DNA of 14,337 nucleotides, taken from contig JAFQPT010000030.1 of assembly GCA_017411665.1 (NCBI GenBank), positions 1 through 14,337 of the forward strand, given 5' to 3'. This stretch comes from Oscillospiraceae bacterium. GTDB lineage: Bacteria; Bacillota_A; Clostridia; Oscillospirales; Oscillospiraceae. Below are positions 6,084 through 14,337 of this stretch, in pieces. Under the pieces are notes generated by a model. The model searched no databases, had not been told where the DNA came from, and saw only the letters and a list, made by a program, of their open reading frames with translations. Each line of letters opens with the position of its first letter. The stretch's first letter is position 1. Both the position numbers and the translations under genes were made by a program.

Positions 6084-6908
6084 ATGATTCGAGTAGAACA
6101 TTTGACATATCAATATCCCGATACTGAGGTTGCTGCGGTAAGAGATGTGTCTCTGACCATTGAACAGGGCAGCTTCGTGGCTATTTTGGGTCACAACGGC
6201 TCCGGTAAGAGCACTCTGGCAAAGCATTTCAACGGGATTCTTCAGCCCACCGAAGGCAAGGTCTTTGTTGCGGGTATGGATACCTCCGACCCTGAGAAGC
6301 TGCTGGATATCCGCCGCACCGTGGGTATGGTATTCCAGAATCCCGACAACCAGATTGTTGCCAACATCGTGGAGGATGACGTTGCCTTTGCACCCGAAAA
6401 TCTGGGCGTACCCTCTGAGGAGATTCGCCGCAGAGTGGATGAAGCGCTGAAGCTGGTGGAAATGTATGAATACCGCATGCATGCACCCCATCTCCTGTCC
6501 GGTGGACAGAAGCAGCGCGTTGCCATTGCAGGGGTCATTGCAATGCGCCCCGAGTGCATCGTTCTGGACGAAGCCACTGCCATGCTGGACCCTGTGGGCC
6601 GACACGAAGTCATCAAGACCATCACGGCCCTCTGCCGTGAGCAGGGCATCACCGTGGTGCACATTACTCACCACATGGAGGAATGCATCGGTGCTGACCG
6701 CGTGATCGTTATGAATGACGGACAGATCGTTGCAGACGGTGCCCCCAAGCACGTGTTTTCCCAAGTGGAAATGCTCCGCAGCTATGGGCTGACGGTGCCT
6801 GCCACCACCGATTTGATCGACCGACTGAATAAGGGCGGTCTGGATTTGAACATCGAGGCACTTTCTCTGGAAGAATGCGTCGAAGAACTTGTCAGGGTTC
6901 TGATTTGA
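6084..6908 (+). CDS. ecfA1: ECF transporter ATPase EcfA1
   Basis: ATP-binding subunit of the energy-coupling factor module, which pairs with EcfA2 and EcfT on the inner face of the membrane to drive uptake of vitamins or metal ions through separate S components. The 274 residues include the Walker A motif GHNGSGKST (36-44), the Q-loop in VFQNPDNQ, signature LSGGQ (138-142), Walker B ending at D162/E163 and the H-loop H196. [20 protein letters not shown] is characteristic of this subfamily (formerly CbiO). The ribosome binding site is modest (AAAGGAA, 6067-6073). First gene of ecfA1-ecfA2-ecfT-truA; no dedicated promoter is evident in the repeat-filled spacer upstream. Confidence 0.95.
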   Translation: MIRVEHLTYQYPDTEVAAVRDVSLTIEQGSFVAILGHNGSGKSTLAKHFNGILQPTEGKVFVAGMDTSDPEKLLDIRRTVGMVFQNPDNQIVANIVEDDVAFAPENLGVPSEEIRRRVDEALKLVEMYEYRMHAPHLLSGGQKQRVAIAGVIAMRPECIVLDEATAMLDPVGRHEVIKTITALCREQGITVVHITHHMEECIGADRVIVMNDGQIVADGAPKHVFSQVEMLRSYGLTVPATTDLIDRLNKGGLDLNIEALSLEECVEELVRVLI

Positions 6909-6950
6909 GAAAACGCTTCTGCGTACGGAAATGCGCGGAAAGGATAAAAT

Positions 6951-7817
6951 ATGACTCCGATTTTGAAAACCGAGGGGCTGACCCACCGCTACAGCGTGGG
7001 CACTCCTTTTGAAAATACCGCCATCGACTCCATTGACCTTGCCATTCCGCAGGGGCAGTTTGTGGGTCTGATCGGTCATACAGGCTCCGGCAAATCTACC
7101 TTCATCCAGCACCTCAACGGGCTGCTGAGGCCCACTGCAGGCACTGTGTACTACGAAGGAAAGAACATTTTTGCCAGCAAAATCGCCACTCGTGATGTGC
7201 GCTTCAAGGTTGGTCTGGTGTTCCAGTATCCGGAATATCAGCTGTTTGAAGAGACAGTCTATGCCGACATTGCATTTGGCCCCAAGAACCAGAAGCTGAA
7301 GGCAGCGGAAGTGGATGAACGCGTCCGTGAAGCGGCTAAGTTTGTGGGTATCAGCGAGGATTTGTTTGAAAAGTCTCCGCTTGAGCTGTCCGGCGGACAG
7401 AAGCGCCGCGTGGCCATTGCAGGCGTCATTGCCATGCGCCCCGGTGTGCTGGTGCTGGATGAGCCCACCGCAGGGCTTGACCCCGAAGCGCGTGAAAGCC
7501 TGTTCCAAAACATTGAAGATTACCGCAAATCCACCGGCTCTACCATTGTGCTGGTTACGCACAGCATGGATGATGTGGCTCGCATTGCCGACCGTCTGAT
7601 CGTGATGGATCACGGCAAAGTGGTTATGGACGGTACCCCTCAGGAGGTATTCTCCCGTCCCGAAGAGCTGACGGAAATGGGATTGACTGTTCCTGTGGCG
7701 ACCCAAATCGCTATGGAGCTGCGCAAGCAGGGTGTGGATATCCCCGATTCCATTTACACCACCTCTTATTTGAGCAAGGTACTGCTCAAGTGGAAGGAGG
7801 GACGTGCCAATGCTTAA
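6951..7817 (+). CDS. ecfA2: ECF transporter ATPase EcfA2
   Basis: Second ATPase of the ECF module, 288 residues, expected to form a heterodimer with EcfA1. Walker A GHTGSGKST (42-50), signature LSGGQ (146-150), Walker B with D170/E171 in LDEPTAGLDP, and H-loop H204. The VFQYPEYQLFEETVYADIAFGP stretch and the C-terminal extension (TTSYLSKVLLKWKEG) are typical of EcfA2 rather than EcfA1. It starts 42 bases after EcfA1 with AAAGGA upstream. Its last codons overlap the start of ecfT by 8 bases, which suggests coupled translation. Confidence 0.95.
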   Translation: MTPILKTEGLTHRYSVGTPFENTAIDSIDLAIPQGQFVGLIGHTGSGKSTFIQHLNGLLRPTAGTVYYEGKNIFASKIATRDVRFKVGLVFQYPEYQLFEETVYADIAFGPKNQKLKAAEVDERVREAAKFVGISEDLFEKSPLELSGGQKRRVAIAGVIAMRPGVLVLDEPTAGLDPEARESLFQNIEDYRKSTGSTIVLVTHSMDDVARIADRLIVMDHGKVVMDGTPQEVFSRPEELTEMGLTVPVATQIAMELRKQGVDIPDSIYTTSYLSKVLLKWKEGRANA

Positions 7818-8613
7818 GGACATTACATTGGGACAGTATTTCCCCGGTGACAGCGTGGTTCATAAGATGGACCCCCGTACCAAGCTCATCATGGTGATCC
7901 TGTATATTGTTGCGCTGTTTCTGGCCAACGGCTTCGTGGGCTATGGTGTGATGATCGCGGTGACGGCTGCCTTTATCAAGCTGAGCAAGGTGCCGCCCAA
8001 GGCCATGTTCCGCGGCTTGAAATCCGTGGTTCTGATCATTGTGCTGACGGCTGTGCTGAACGTGTTCTACACAGAAGGCACAGTGCTGGTGCAGATCTGG
8101 AAGCTGAAGATCACCTACGAAGGTATCATCAGAGCGGTATTTATGGTGCTGCGTATTGTTATGCTGATCTGCGGTACGTTCCTGCTGACCTACACCACCG
8201 CACCTGTGGCACTGACCGACGGCATGGAGCTGCTGCTCAACCCGTTGAAGAAGCTCAAGGTGCCTGTGCACGAAATGAGCATGATGATGAGCATGGCACT
8301 GCGCTTTATTCCCACGCTCATTGAAGAAACCGATAAAATTATGTCTGCCCAGAAGGCACGCGGTGCAGACTTTGAAACAGGCAGCCTCATCGACAGAGCC
8401 AAGGCACTGCTGCCGATTCTGGTGCCCCTGTTTATTTCCGCATTCCGCAGAGCAGACGAGCTGGCCATTGCCATGGAAAGCCGCTGCTACAATGGCGGTG
8501 CGGGCCGCACCCGCATGAAGCAGCTGCGGTATGAAGCAAGAGATTATATTGCCCTGGTGTTCGGTGTGCTGCTGATTGTGGGCATGGTTGCACTGCAGGT
8601 GGTGGGATTATGA
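7810..8613 (+). CDS. ecfT: ECF transporter transmembrane coupling protein EcfT
   Basis: Integral membrane subunit of 267 residues that couples ATP hydrolysis by EcfA1/A2 to the substrate-binding S component. It has an N-terminal hydrophobic block with several membrane segments, long coupling helices, and a C-terminal membrane segment (about 243-265). The two coupling motifs are seen as KARGA (182-186) and MESRC (222-226); the second has SRC in place of the ARG of the first. The conserved HKMDPRTK stretch is near the N-terminus. ATG 7810 is preferred over GTG 7804 because AGGAGG (7795-7800) is nine bases before it. No S-component gene is nearby, so this is a shared (group II) module. The stop overlaps truA by ATGA. 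Confidence 0.94.
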   Translation: MLKDITLGQYFPGDSVVHKMDPRTKLIMVILYIVALFLANGFVGYGVMIAVTAAFIKLSKVPPKAMFRGLKSVVLIIVLTAVLNVFYTEGTVLVQIWKLKITYEGIIRAVFMVLRIVMLICGTFLLTYTTAPVALTDGMELLLNPLKKLKVPVHEMSMMMSMALRFIPTLIEETDKIMSAQKARGADFETGSLIDRAKALLPILVPLFISAFRRADELAIAMESRCYNGGAGRTRMKQLRYEARDYIALVFGVLLIVGMVALQVVGL

Positions 8614-9374
8614 GAAATATTGCGCTGAGACTGACCTATGACGGCTCTGCCTACCATGGCTGGCAGGTGCAGAAAACGGAAGTGACCGTTGCGGAAACGC
8701 TGGAAAAGGCACTGACCAAAATCTGCGGAGAGCCCATTAAGGTTGTGGGCTGCGGACGCACCGACGCAGGGGTTCACGCCAACCGCTACTGTGCCAACTT
8801 CCGTACCAATGCCCGTATTCCCATTGACCGCATTCCTCTGGCAGTCAATTCCCGTCTGCCTGCGGATATTGCGGTAGTGGATGCCTGCGAGGCTCCCGAG
8901 GATTTCAATGCCATCGGCTCCTGCATCCAGAAGGAATATATTTATAAAATCAAAAATTCCCGTATTCGAGACCCGTTTCTGCAAAACCGCGTCTGCTTCT
9001 ATCCCTCCAAGCTGGATTTGGACAGAATGCAGCGTGCGGCGCAGGCATTTGTGGGGACCCACGATTTCCGCGCGGTGCGCAGTGTGGGGACGGAGACCCG
9101 CACCACCGTGCGTACGGTCAAGTGGTGCAACGTGACACAGGAAGGGGATATCATCACCCTTGCAGTGTGCGCCGACGGCTTTTTGTATAACATGGTGCGC
9201 GCCATTGTGGGTACCTGTGTATATGCGTCTCACGGGAAGCTGGAGCCCGAGGAAATTCCGCATCTGCTGGAAATCGGCGACCGCCGTCTGACCGGGCCTA
9301 CTATGCCGCCTCAGGGACTCTACATGAATCGTCTCTGGTATGAAGGCGAAGTGGGCGAAATGATGATGAGATAA
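8610..9374 (+). CDS. truA: tRNA pseudouridine(38-40) synthase TruA
   Basis: Converts uridine to pseudouridine at positions 38-40 of the tRNA anticodon arm. The 254 residues match the family length. The catalytic motif GCGRTDAGVHA places the nucleophile at D52; the N-terminal LTYDGSAYHGWQ and the C-terminal ADGFLYNMVRAIVGT are also diagnostic. The ATGA overlap with ecfT indicates coupled translation. The ecfA1-ecfA2-ecfT-truA order is common in Firmicutes, where it often sits within a ribosomal-protein cluster; here rplM-rpsI do not follow and rplQ does not precede. A multi-hairpin repeat begins three bases after the stop. Confidence 0.96.
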   Translation: MRNIALRLTYDGSAYHGWQVQKTEVTVAETLEKALTKICGEPIKVVGCGRTDAGVHANRYCANFRTNARIPIDRIPLAVNSRLPADIAVVDACEAPEDFNAIGSCIQKEYIYKIKNSRIRDPFLQNRVCFYPSKLDLDRMQRAAQAFVGTHDFRAVRSVGTETRTTVRTVKWCNVTQEGDIITLAVCADGFLYNMVRAIVGTCVYASHGKLEPEEIPHLLEIGDRRLTGPTMPPQGLYMNRLWYEGEVGEMMMR

Positions 9375-9376
9375 TT

Positions 9377-9566
9377 CGATCAACCTCCTAACGGAGCTTG
9401 ATCGAGACTCTCCTGCCTACGGCAATGAGAATGCACCCGGCTGCAGCGCACTCGCTGCGCTCGCACGTTTGCCGGCTGAGAAGTATTTTTCGCCACGCAC
9501 ATGTCGCGACGAAAAATGATTTTGATTCTGTTTTGCAGCAAGGCTGCAAAATTCTGCGAAGCGAAA
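9377..9566 (+). repeat. ~190-bp multi-hairpin intergenic element, copy 2 (family A)
   Basis: Same orientation and stem order as 5864-6054: CGATCAA-C-CTCC / GGAG-C-TTGATCG (9377-9404); TCTC-C-TGCC / GGCA-AT-GAGA (9409-9430); CACCCGGC / GCCGGCTG with one mismatch (9434-9478) enclosing AGCGCA/TGCGCT; ATTTTTCG / CGAAAAAT (9485-9517); and TTTTGCAGC-AAG-GCTGCAAAA (9531-9551). The last small stem (9552-9566) is imperfect. Unpaired and central segments such as GCTGCAGCGCACTCGCTG are nearly unchanged between copies, whereas outer arms differ with complementarity kept. With 9567-9725 it fills a 351-base gene-free stretch. Confidence 0.85.
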
Positions 9567-9615
9567 TGTTGCATTGCATCATATGCTTTGAAATATTTTG
9601 GGAAATGTATATTTG

Positions 9616-9645
9616 TTCATAATTTTATGATATATCTGTTATAAG
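9616..9645 (+). promoter_or_regulatory. Candidate promoter for the cvpA-clpE operon
   Basis: TTCATA (9616-9621) and TATAAG (9640-9645) are 18 bases apart in an AT-rich stretch about 80 bases before the CvpA start. No CtsR- or HrcA-type heat-shock operator is recognisable, although the operon contains a Clp ATPase. Confidence 0.4.
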
Positions 9646-9725
9646 ATTCCGAATACATTGCCCGTTGAAATACCAAATCATCCCGAATTCTATGGAAAAC
9701 GGGAAAAAAGATAGGGGTACTGACT

Positions 9726-10445
9726 ATGATGAGATGGGTTGTTGACCTGATGCTGATAGCGGTTGTGCTGCTGTGTGCATTCAACGGCTATAGAAAGGGA
9801 ATATTGATGGAGCTGGGTGCTGTGGCGTGCCTGGTTATATCGCTGTACGGTGCAACGCTGGTGGCGAACAATTTCTCCATGGAGGTTGTTGCTGCGGTCA
9901 AGCCCTTTGCAGGCGGTTTCATCGAAAGTGTCGTGTCCAATGATGTTCCCAAACGTCTGGGATATGATTTGAATGAATATTCTATTAATGATATTGTGGC
10001 AAACGATCCCGAAAAGGCTTATGAAGTAGCGGAAACCACGTTCCTGTGTATGGGTATTTATGAAGACACCGCTGCAGAGCTGGCAGCGGATGCACAGGTC
10101 TATGCCACAGAAAATGTGGTGTCTCTGCGCTCTGCCATCATTGATGTGACCTGCAACACTGTGGTGTATGCGGCAGCGGTGGCACTGTGCTTCGTGATTA
10201 TTTTGATTTTCCTGACCTTCCTGGGGAATCTCCCCAATCTGGCATTCCGTCTGCCCAATATGGAAGAAATGGACGAAATCGGCGGTGCGGCAGTGGGTGC
10301 TGTGCGCGGCATCCTGCTGGGTATGCTGGCAGTATGGGTATTGAAGTTTATGGGTCTTCTCATCGGGGAAGATACTTTGGACAGTACCATTGTGGCAAAG
10401 CTGTTTGAGAAAATCGGAATTATTTCGTTTTTCCTGGGAGTATAA
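9726..10445 (+). CDS. CvpA-family membrane protein
   Basis: Integral membrane protein of 239 residues. The N-terminus (VDLMLIAVVLLCAFNGYRKGILMELGA) is the standard opening of the CvpA/colicin V production family: a membrane segment (about 5-21), a Gly-Tyr-Arg-Lys-Gly turn, and a second segment (about 27-45). A larger extracytoplasmic loop (about 50-140) follows, then segments near 146-169 and 190-210. The latter contains GGAAVGAVRGILLG, the family's C-terminal motif. The biochemical function of the family is poorly defined. AGGGG (9713-9717) precedes the start; the adjacent ATG at 9729 is an alternative. The Clp ATPase gene starts 34 bases after its stop with no terminator between them. Confidence 0.85.
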   Translation: MMRWVVDLMLIAVVLLCAFNGYRKGILMELGAVACLVISLYGATLVANNFSMEVVAAVKPFAGGFIESVVSNDVPKRLGYDLNEYSINDIVANDPEKAYEVAETTFLCMGIYEDTAAELAADAQVYATENVVSLRSAIIDVTCNTVVYAAAVALCFVIILIFLTFLGNLPNLAFRLPNMEEMDEIGGAAVGAVRGILLGMLAVWVLKFMGLLIGEDTLDSTIVAKLFEKIGIISFFLGV

Positions 10446-10479
10446 CTCCCGTTGATTCTGGCAAATAGGAGATTACTGT

Positions 10480-12801
<2,322 letters not shown>

Positions 12802-12826
12802 TACCCCCGTAAGGAGGAAAAGAGAT

Positions 12827-13468
12827 ATGAAGCTGAACCCCGAAAAAAGCGCACTGTTGGTCATCGACATGCAGGAGGGATTTCTGAATCCCGAATCTCC
12901 CACCTATATCCCCATGGCGTGGGAAACCGTGCCTCGCTGCATTGCGGTGCAGCGCAAGGCGAGAGAACTGGGAATCCCCGTGTACTTTGTCATCCGCAGA
13001 TATGCAAAGGATGGCTCCGATGTGGAGTTTACCCGCTATTTTACATGGAAGGAAGGCGGAAAGCCCTGCTCGGGTCCCGAAAGTCCCATTGGCTGGAATA
13101 TGCCCAAGGGATTTGAGGTGCTGCCCTGGGACAATGTGCTGTTCAAGCCTCGCTATTCCGCATTTTTCAACACCCATCTGGATGGGATTCTCCGCAGAAA
13201 AGGCATTGATACGGTGATTGTGACCGGTACCACCACCCCCAACTGTATCCGCGCAACGGTGTTTGATGCCATCAGTCTGGATTACAATACGGTAGTATTG
13301 GATGACTGCACCTCTTCCGTCAATGAAGAAGTACAGCGTGTGAATATGTTGGGGATGCAGTCTATCGGTGCGGTGATCGCAACTGCAGACGACTTCATCA
13401 AAGAACAAATCGACCTGCCTGTGACCGTTGCAATGGTGCGGGAGGACTTGAACAAAGGAGATCTGTAA
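12827..13468 (+). CDS. Isochorismatase-family cysteine hydrolase
   Basis: Soluble alpha/beta hydrolase of 213 residues. The catalytic triad of the family is visible: D14 in [11 protein letters not shown]107 in [10 protein letters not shown], and C140 in [16 protein letters not shown], with the usual cis-peptide region before the cysteine. The metal-binding His motif of nicotinamidases is absent, so it is not a typical PncA. The substrate cannot be assigned. ATG 12827 is chosen because AAGGAGG (12811-12817) lies nine bases upstream; the frame is open further upstream but only into clpE. It starts 25 bases after the clpE stop, and the macro-domain gene starts one base after its own stop, so the three are likely one transcript. 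Confidence 0.9.
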   Translation: MKLNPEKSALLVIDMQEGFLNPESPTYIPMAWETVPRCIAVQRKARELGIPVYFVIRRYAKDGSDVEFTRYFTWKEGGKPCSGPESPIGWNMPKGFEVLPWDNVLFKPRYSAFFNTHLDGILRRKGIDTVIVTGTTTPNCIRATVFDAISLDYNTVVLDDCTSSVNEEVQRVNMLGMQSIGAVIATADDFIKEQIDLPVTVAMVREDLNKGDL

Positions 13469-13469
13469 T

Positions 13470-13979
13470 ATGGGTATTATTGAAATCATTCAAGGCGATA
13501 TCACTAAGCAGAACGTGGACGCAATCGTCAATGCTGCAAACAAATCTCTGCTGGGCGGCGGGGGCGTGGATGGTGCGATTCATCGCGCAGCAGGCCCCGA
13601 ACTGCTGAAGGAATGTCGGACTCTCAATGGCTGTGAAACCGGCAAGGCAAAGATCACAAAGGGATATAACCTGCCTGCAAAGTTTGTCATTCATACCCCC
13701 GGTCCTGTATGGCACGGCGGTAAGAGCAATGAACCTGCGCTGCTGGCAAGCTGCTATCGCGCCTGTCTGGAGCTGGCATCTGCAAACGGCTGCAAGACCT
13801 TGGACTTCCCCTCCATCAGCACAGGCGTTTATCACTTCCCCCTGGAAAAGGCATCTGTGATTGCAATTTCCACCATCAAGGCATATCTGGCAGACCATCC
13901 CGAAATCGAACGGGTGCGTATGGTCTGCTTTGACGACAGAACCAAGAAGTATTACGACGATGCACTTGCAAGTGTATAA
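13470..13979 (+). CDS. Macro-domain protein, probable O-acetyl-ADP-ribose/ADP-ribosyl hydrolase
   Basis: Single macro domain of 169 residues, close in length to E. coli YmdB and similar stand-alone MacroD-type proteins. Key motifs are GDIT (9-12), NAAN with N24, the glycine-rich [10 protein letters not shown] with D34 (29-38), [15 protein letters not shown], and the second phosphate-binding loop STGVYHFP. MacroD-type members remove ADP-ribose from proteins or deacetylate O-acetyl-ADP-ribose; activity here is inferred from the conserved N24/D34 pair. AAAGGAG (13455-13461) sits inside the end of the preceding hydrolase gene, so the two are tightly linked. A bidirectional terminator follows. Confidence 0.93.
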   Translation: MGIIEIIQGDITKQNVDAIVNAANKSLLGGGGVDGAIHRAAGPELLKECRTLNGCETGKAKITKGYNLPAKFVIHTPGPVWHGGKSNEPALLASCYRACLELASANGCKTLDFPSISTGVYHFPLEKASVIAISTIKAYLADHPEIERVRMVCFDDRTKKYYDDALASV

Positions 13980-13982
13980 AAT

Positions 13983-14018
13983 AAAAAACAGGATGTGAAT
14001 TTCACATCCTGTTTTTTT
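13983..14018. terminator. Bidirectional terminator between convergent genes
   Basis: CAGGATGTG (13989-13997) pairs with CACATCCTG (14003-14011) around AATTT, flanked by a run of A on the left and seven T on the right, so the stem works on both strands. It ends the cvpA-clpE-hydrolase-macro operon and lies against the stop codon of the minus-strand gene. Confidence 0.9.
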
Positions 14019-14337
14019 ATGCTTCATCGGGCTGCTGCCCGTTATGGGCAAGCCATTTGCACTCAGTTATTTTCATGTTGGTAAAAGTTGCTTTGAAGGA
14101 AGAGTCCTCCGGACTGCATGCGTAGATACCGAAACGAATGGTGCCGACAGCCTCATGCATGTGGCAGATGCGCATCTGCTTATATTGCACTCCGTCGGAA
14201 GAGCATTCCAGACAGAAATCATCTGCTCTGCGGCTGAGTCTGTACCACATGGACTTTACGGACGCATCAATTTCCGTGGTTGCCCAGTCGGAATACCCGT
14301 GATTGGTCACGACGCTGCCCAAATGCTGGCAGCGCTC
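14017..14337 (-). CDS. DUF1349-type protein, C-terminal part only
   Basis: A minus-strand frame open to the right window edge; the visible 106 residues are the C-terminus, and the real start lies beyond 14337. The sequence WYRLSRRADDFCLECSSDG, then KQMRICHMH, then FGIYACSPEDSSFKATFTNMKI is typical of DUF1349, a concanavalin-like beta-sandwich family related to YesU-type proteins of unknown function. An in-frame TTG at 14322 is not a convincing start because the family signature continues upstream of it. The gene converges on the macro-domain gene and shares its terminator. Confidence 0.8.
   Translation of the reverse strand, partial: ERCQHLGSVVTNHGYSDWATTEIDASVKSMWYRLSRRADDFCLECSSDGVQYKQMRICHMHEAVGTIRFGIYACSPEDSSFKATFTNMKITECKWLAHNGQQPDEA

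Noticed and set aside
5862..7823. A 653-codon minus-strand frame opposite ecfA1/ecfA2
   Set aside because: It runs through a hairpin repeat and two clearly coding ABC ATPases, with no credible ribosome binding site or domain.
6084..8613. Dedicated cobalt or nickel (cbi/nik) transporter
   Set aside because: There is no CbiM/NikM-type S component or other cobalt or nickel gene, and the linkage to truA fits the shared ECF module.
1..9566. CRISPR array
   Set aside because: The repeated hairpins are dispersed single units of 90-190 bp with varying arms, not short identical repeats with regular spacers, and no cas gene is present.
9380..9622. Short open frames of 64-74 codons on both strands within the repeat after truA
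   Set aside because: The same peptide-like pattern (for example NVRAQRVRCS) appears from the other repeat copy, so it reflects the repeat sequence rather than genes.
9375..9725. CtsR or HrcA (CIRCE) heat-shock operator before the clpE operon
   Set aside because: I looked for the GGTCAAA-type direct repeat and the CIRCE inverted repeat and found neither.
12827..13468. Nicotinamidase (pncA)
   Set aside because: The catalytic Asp, Lys and Cys are shared across the whole isochorismatase family, but the Asp/His metal-binding motif of nicotinamidases is missing.

Overview
The window looks like a chromosomal segment of a gut-type member of the Clostridia, probably near the Oscillospiraceae/Ruminococcaceae. 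The basis is roughly balanced GC, strong AGGAGG-type ribosome binding sites, a clostridial two-component pair, a group II ECF transporter module joined to truA, and intergenic palindromic repeats of the kind common in gut Clostridia genomes. The family-level placement is inference. All genes but the last are on the + strand.

Region 1 (1-3529): a truncated intergenic repeat, then an OmpR-family response regulator whose stop overlaps (ATGA) the start of an 854-residue sensor kinase, closed by a strong terminator. Upstream is an 11-bp direct repeat resembling a site for a PhoB/OmpR-type regulator. The kinase has a large Tyr/Asp-rich extracellular region, about six membrane segments, and a stretch with 11 tryptophans in 35 residues.

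Region 2 (3535-4983): a second copy of the first repeat family, then a singly transcribed lipoprotein of the SBP_bac_3 fold. Its sequence order is permuted: the segment that normally ends such proteins comes first. A terminator, a 91-bp palindromic element, and an orphan perfect-stem terminator follow. The -35 of the next gene's promoter lies inside that terminator.

Region 3 (4984-9374): a RlmI-like SAM methyltransferase, then ecfA1-ecfA2-ecfT-truA, which encode the energizing module of ECF vitamin/metal transporters plus tRNA pseudouridine synthase. No substrate-binding S component is present, so the module probably serves S components encoded elsewhere. The ecf-truA block is flanked by two direct copies of a ~190-bp multi-hairpin element. 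Stems at matching positions in the two copies differ in sequence but stay paired, so the structure is conserved more than the sequence.

Region 4 (9726-13979): a likely operon of a CvpA-family membrane protein, a ClpE-like unfoldase with an N-terminal zinc finger, an isochorismatase-family cysteine hydrolase, and a macro-domain protein. It ends at a bidirectional terminator. A DUF1349-type gene converges from the - strand and runs off the right edge.

The points most worth following up are the covarying multi-hairpin repeats, the permuted substrate-binding lipoprotein, and the tryptophan-rich segment of the kinase. No CRISPR array, rRNA, tRNA, phage or transposase gene is visible.
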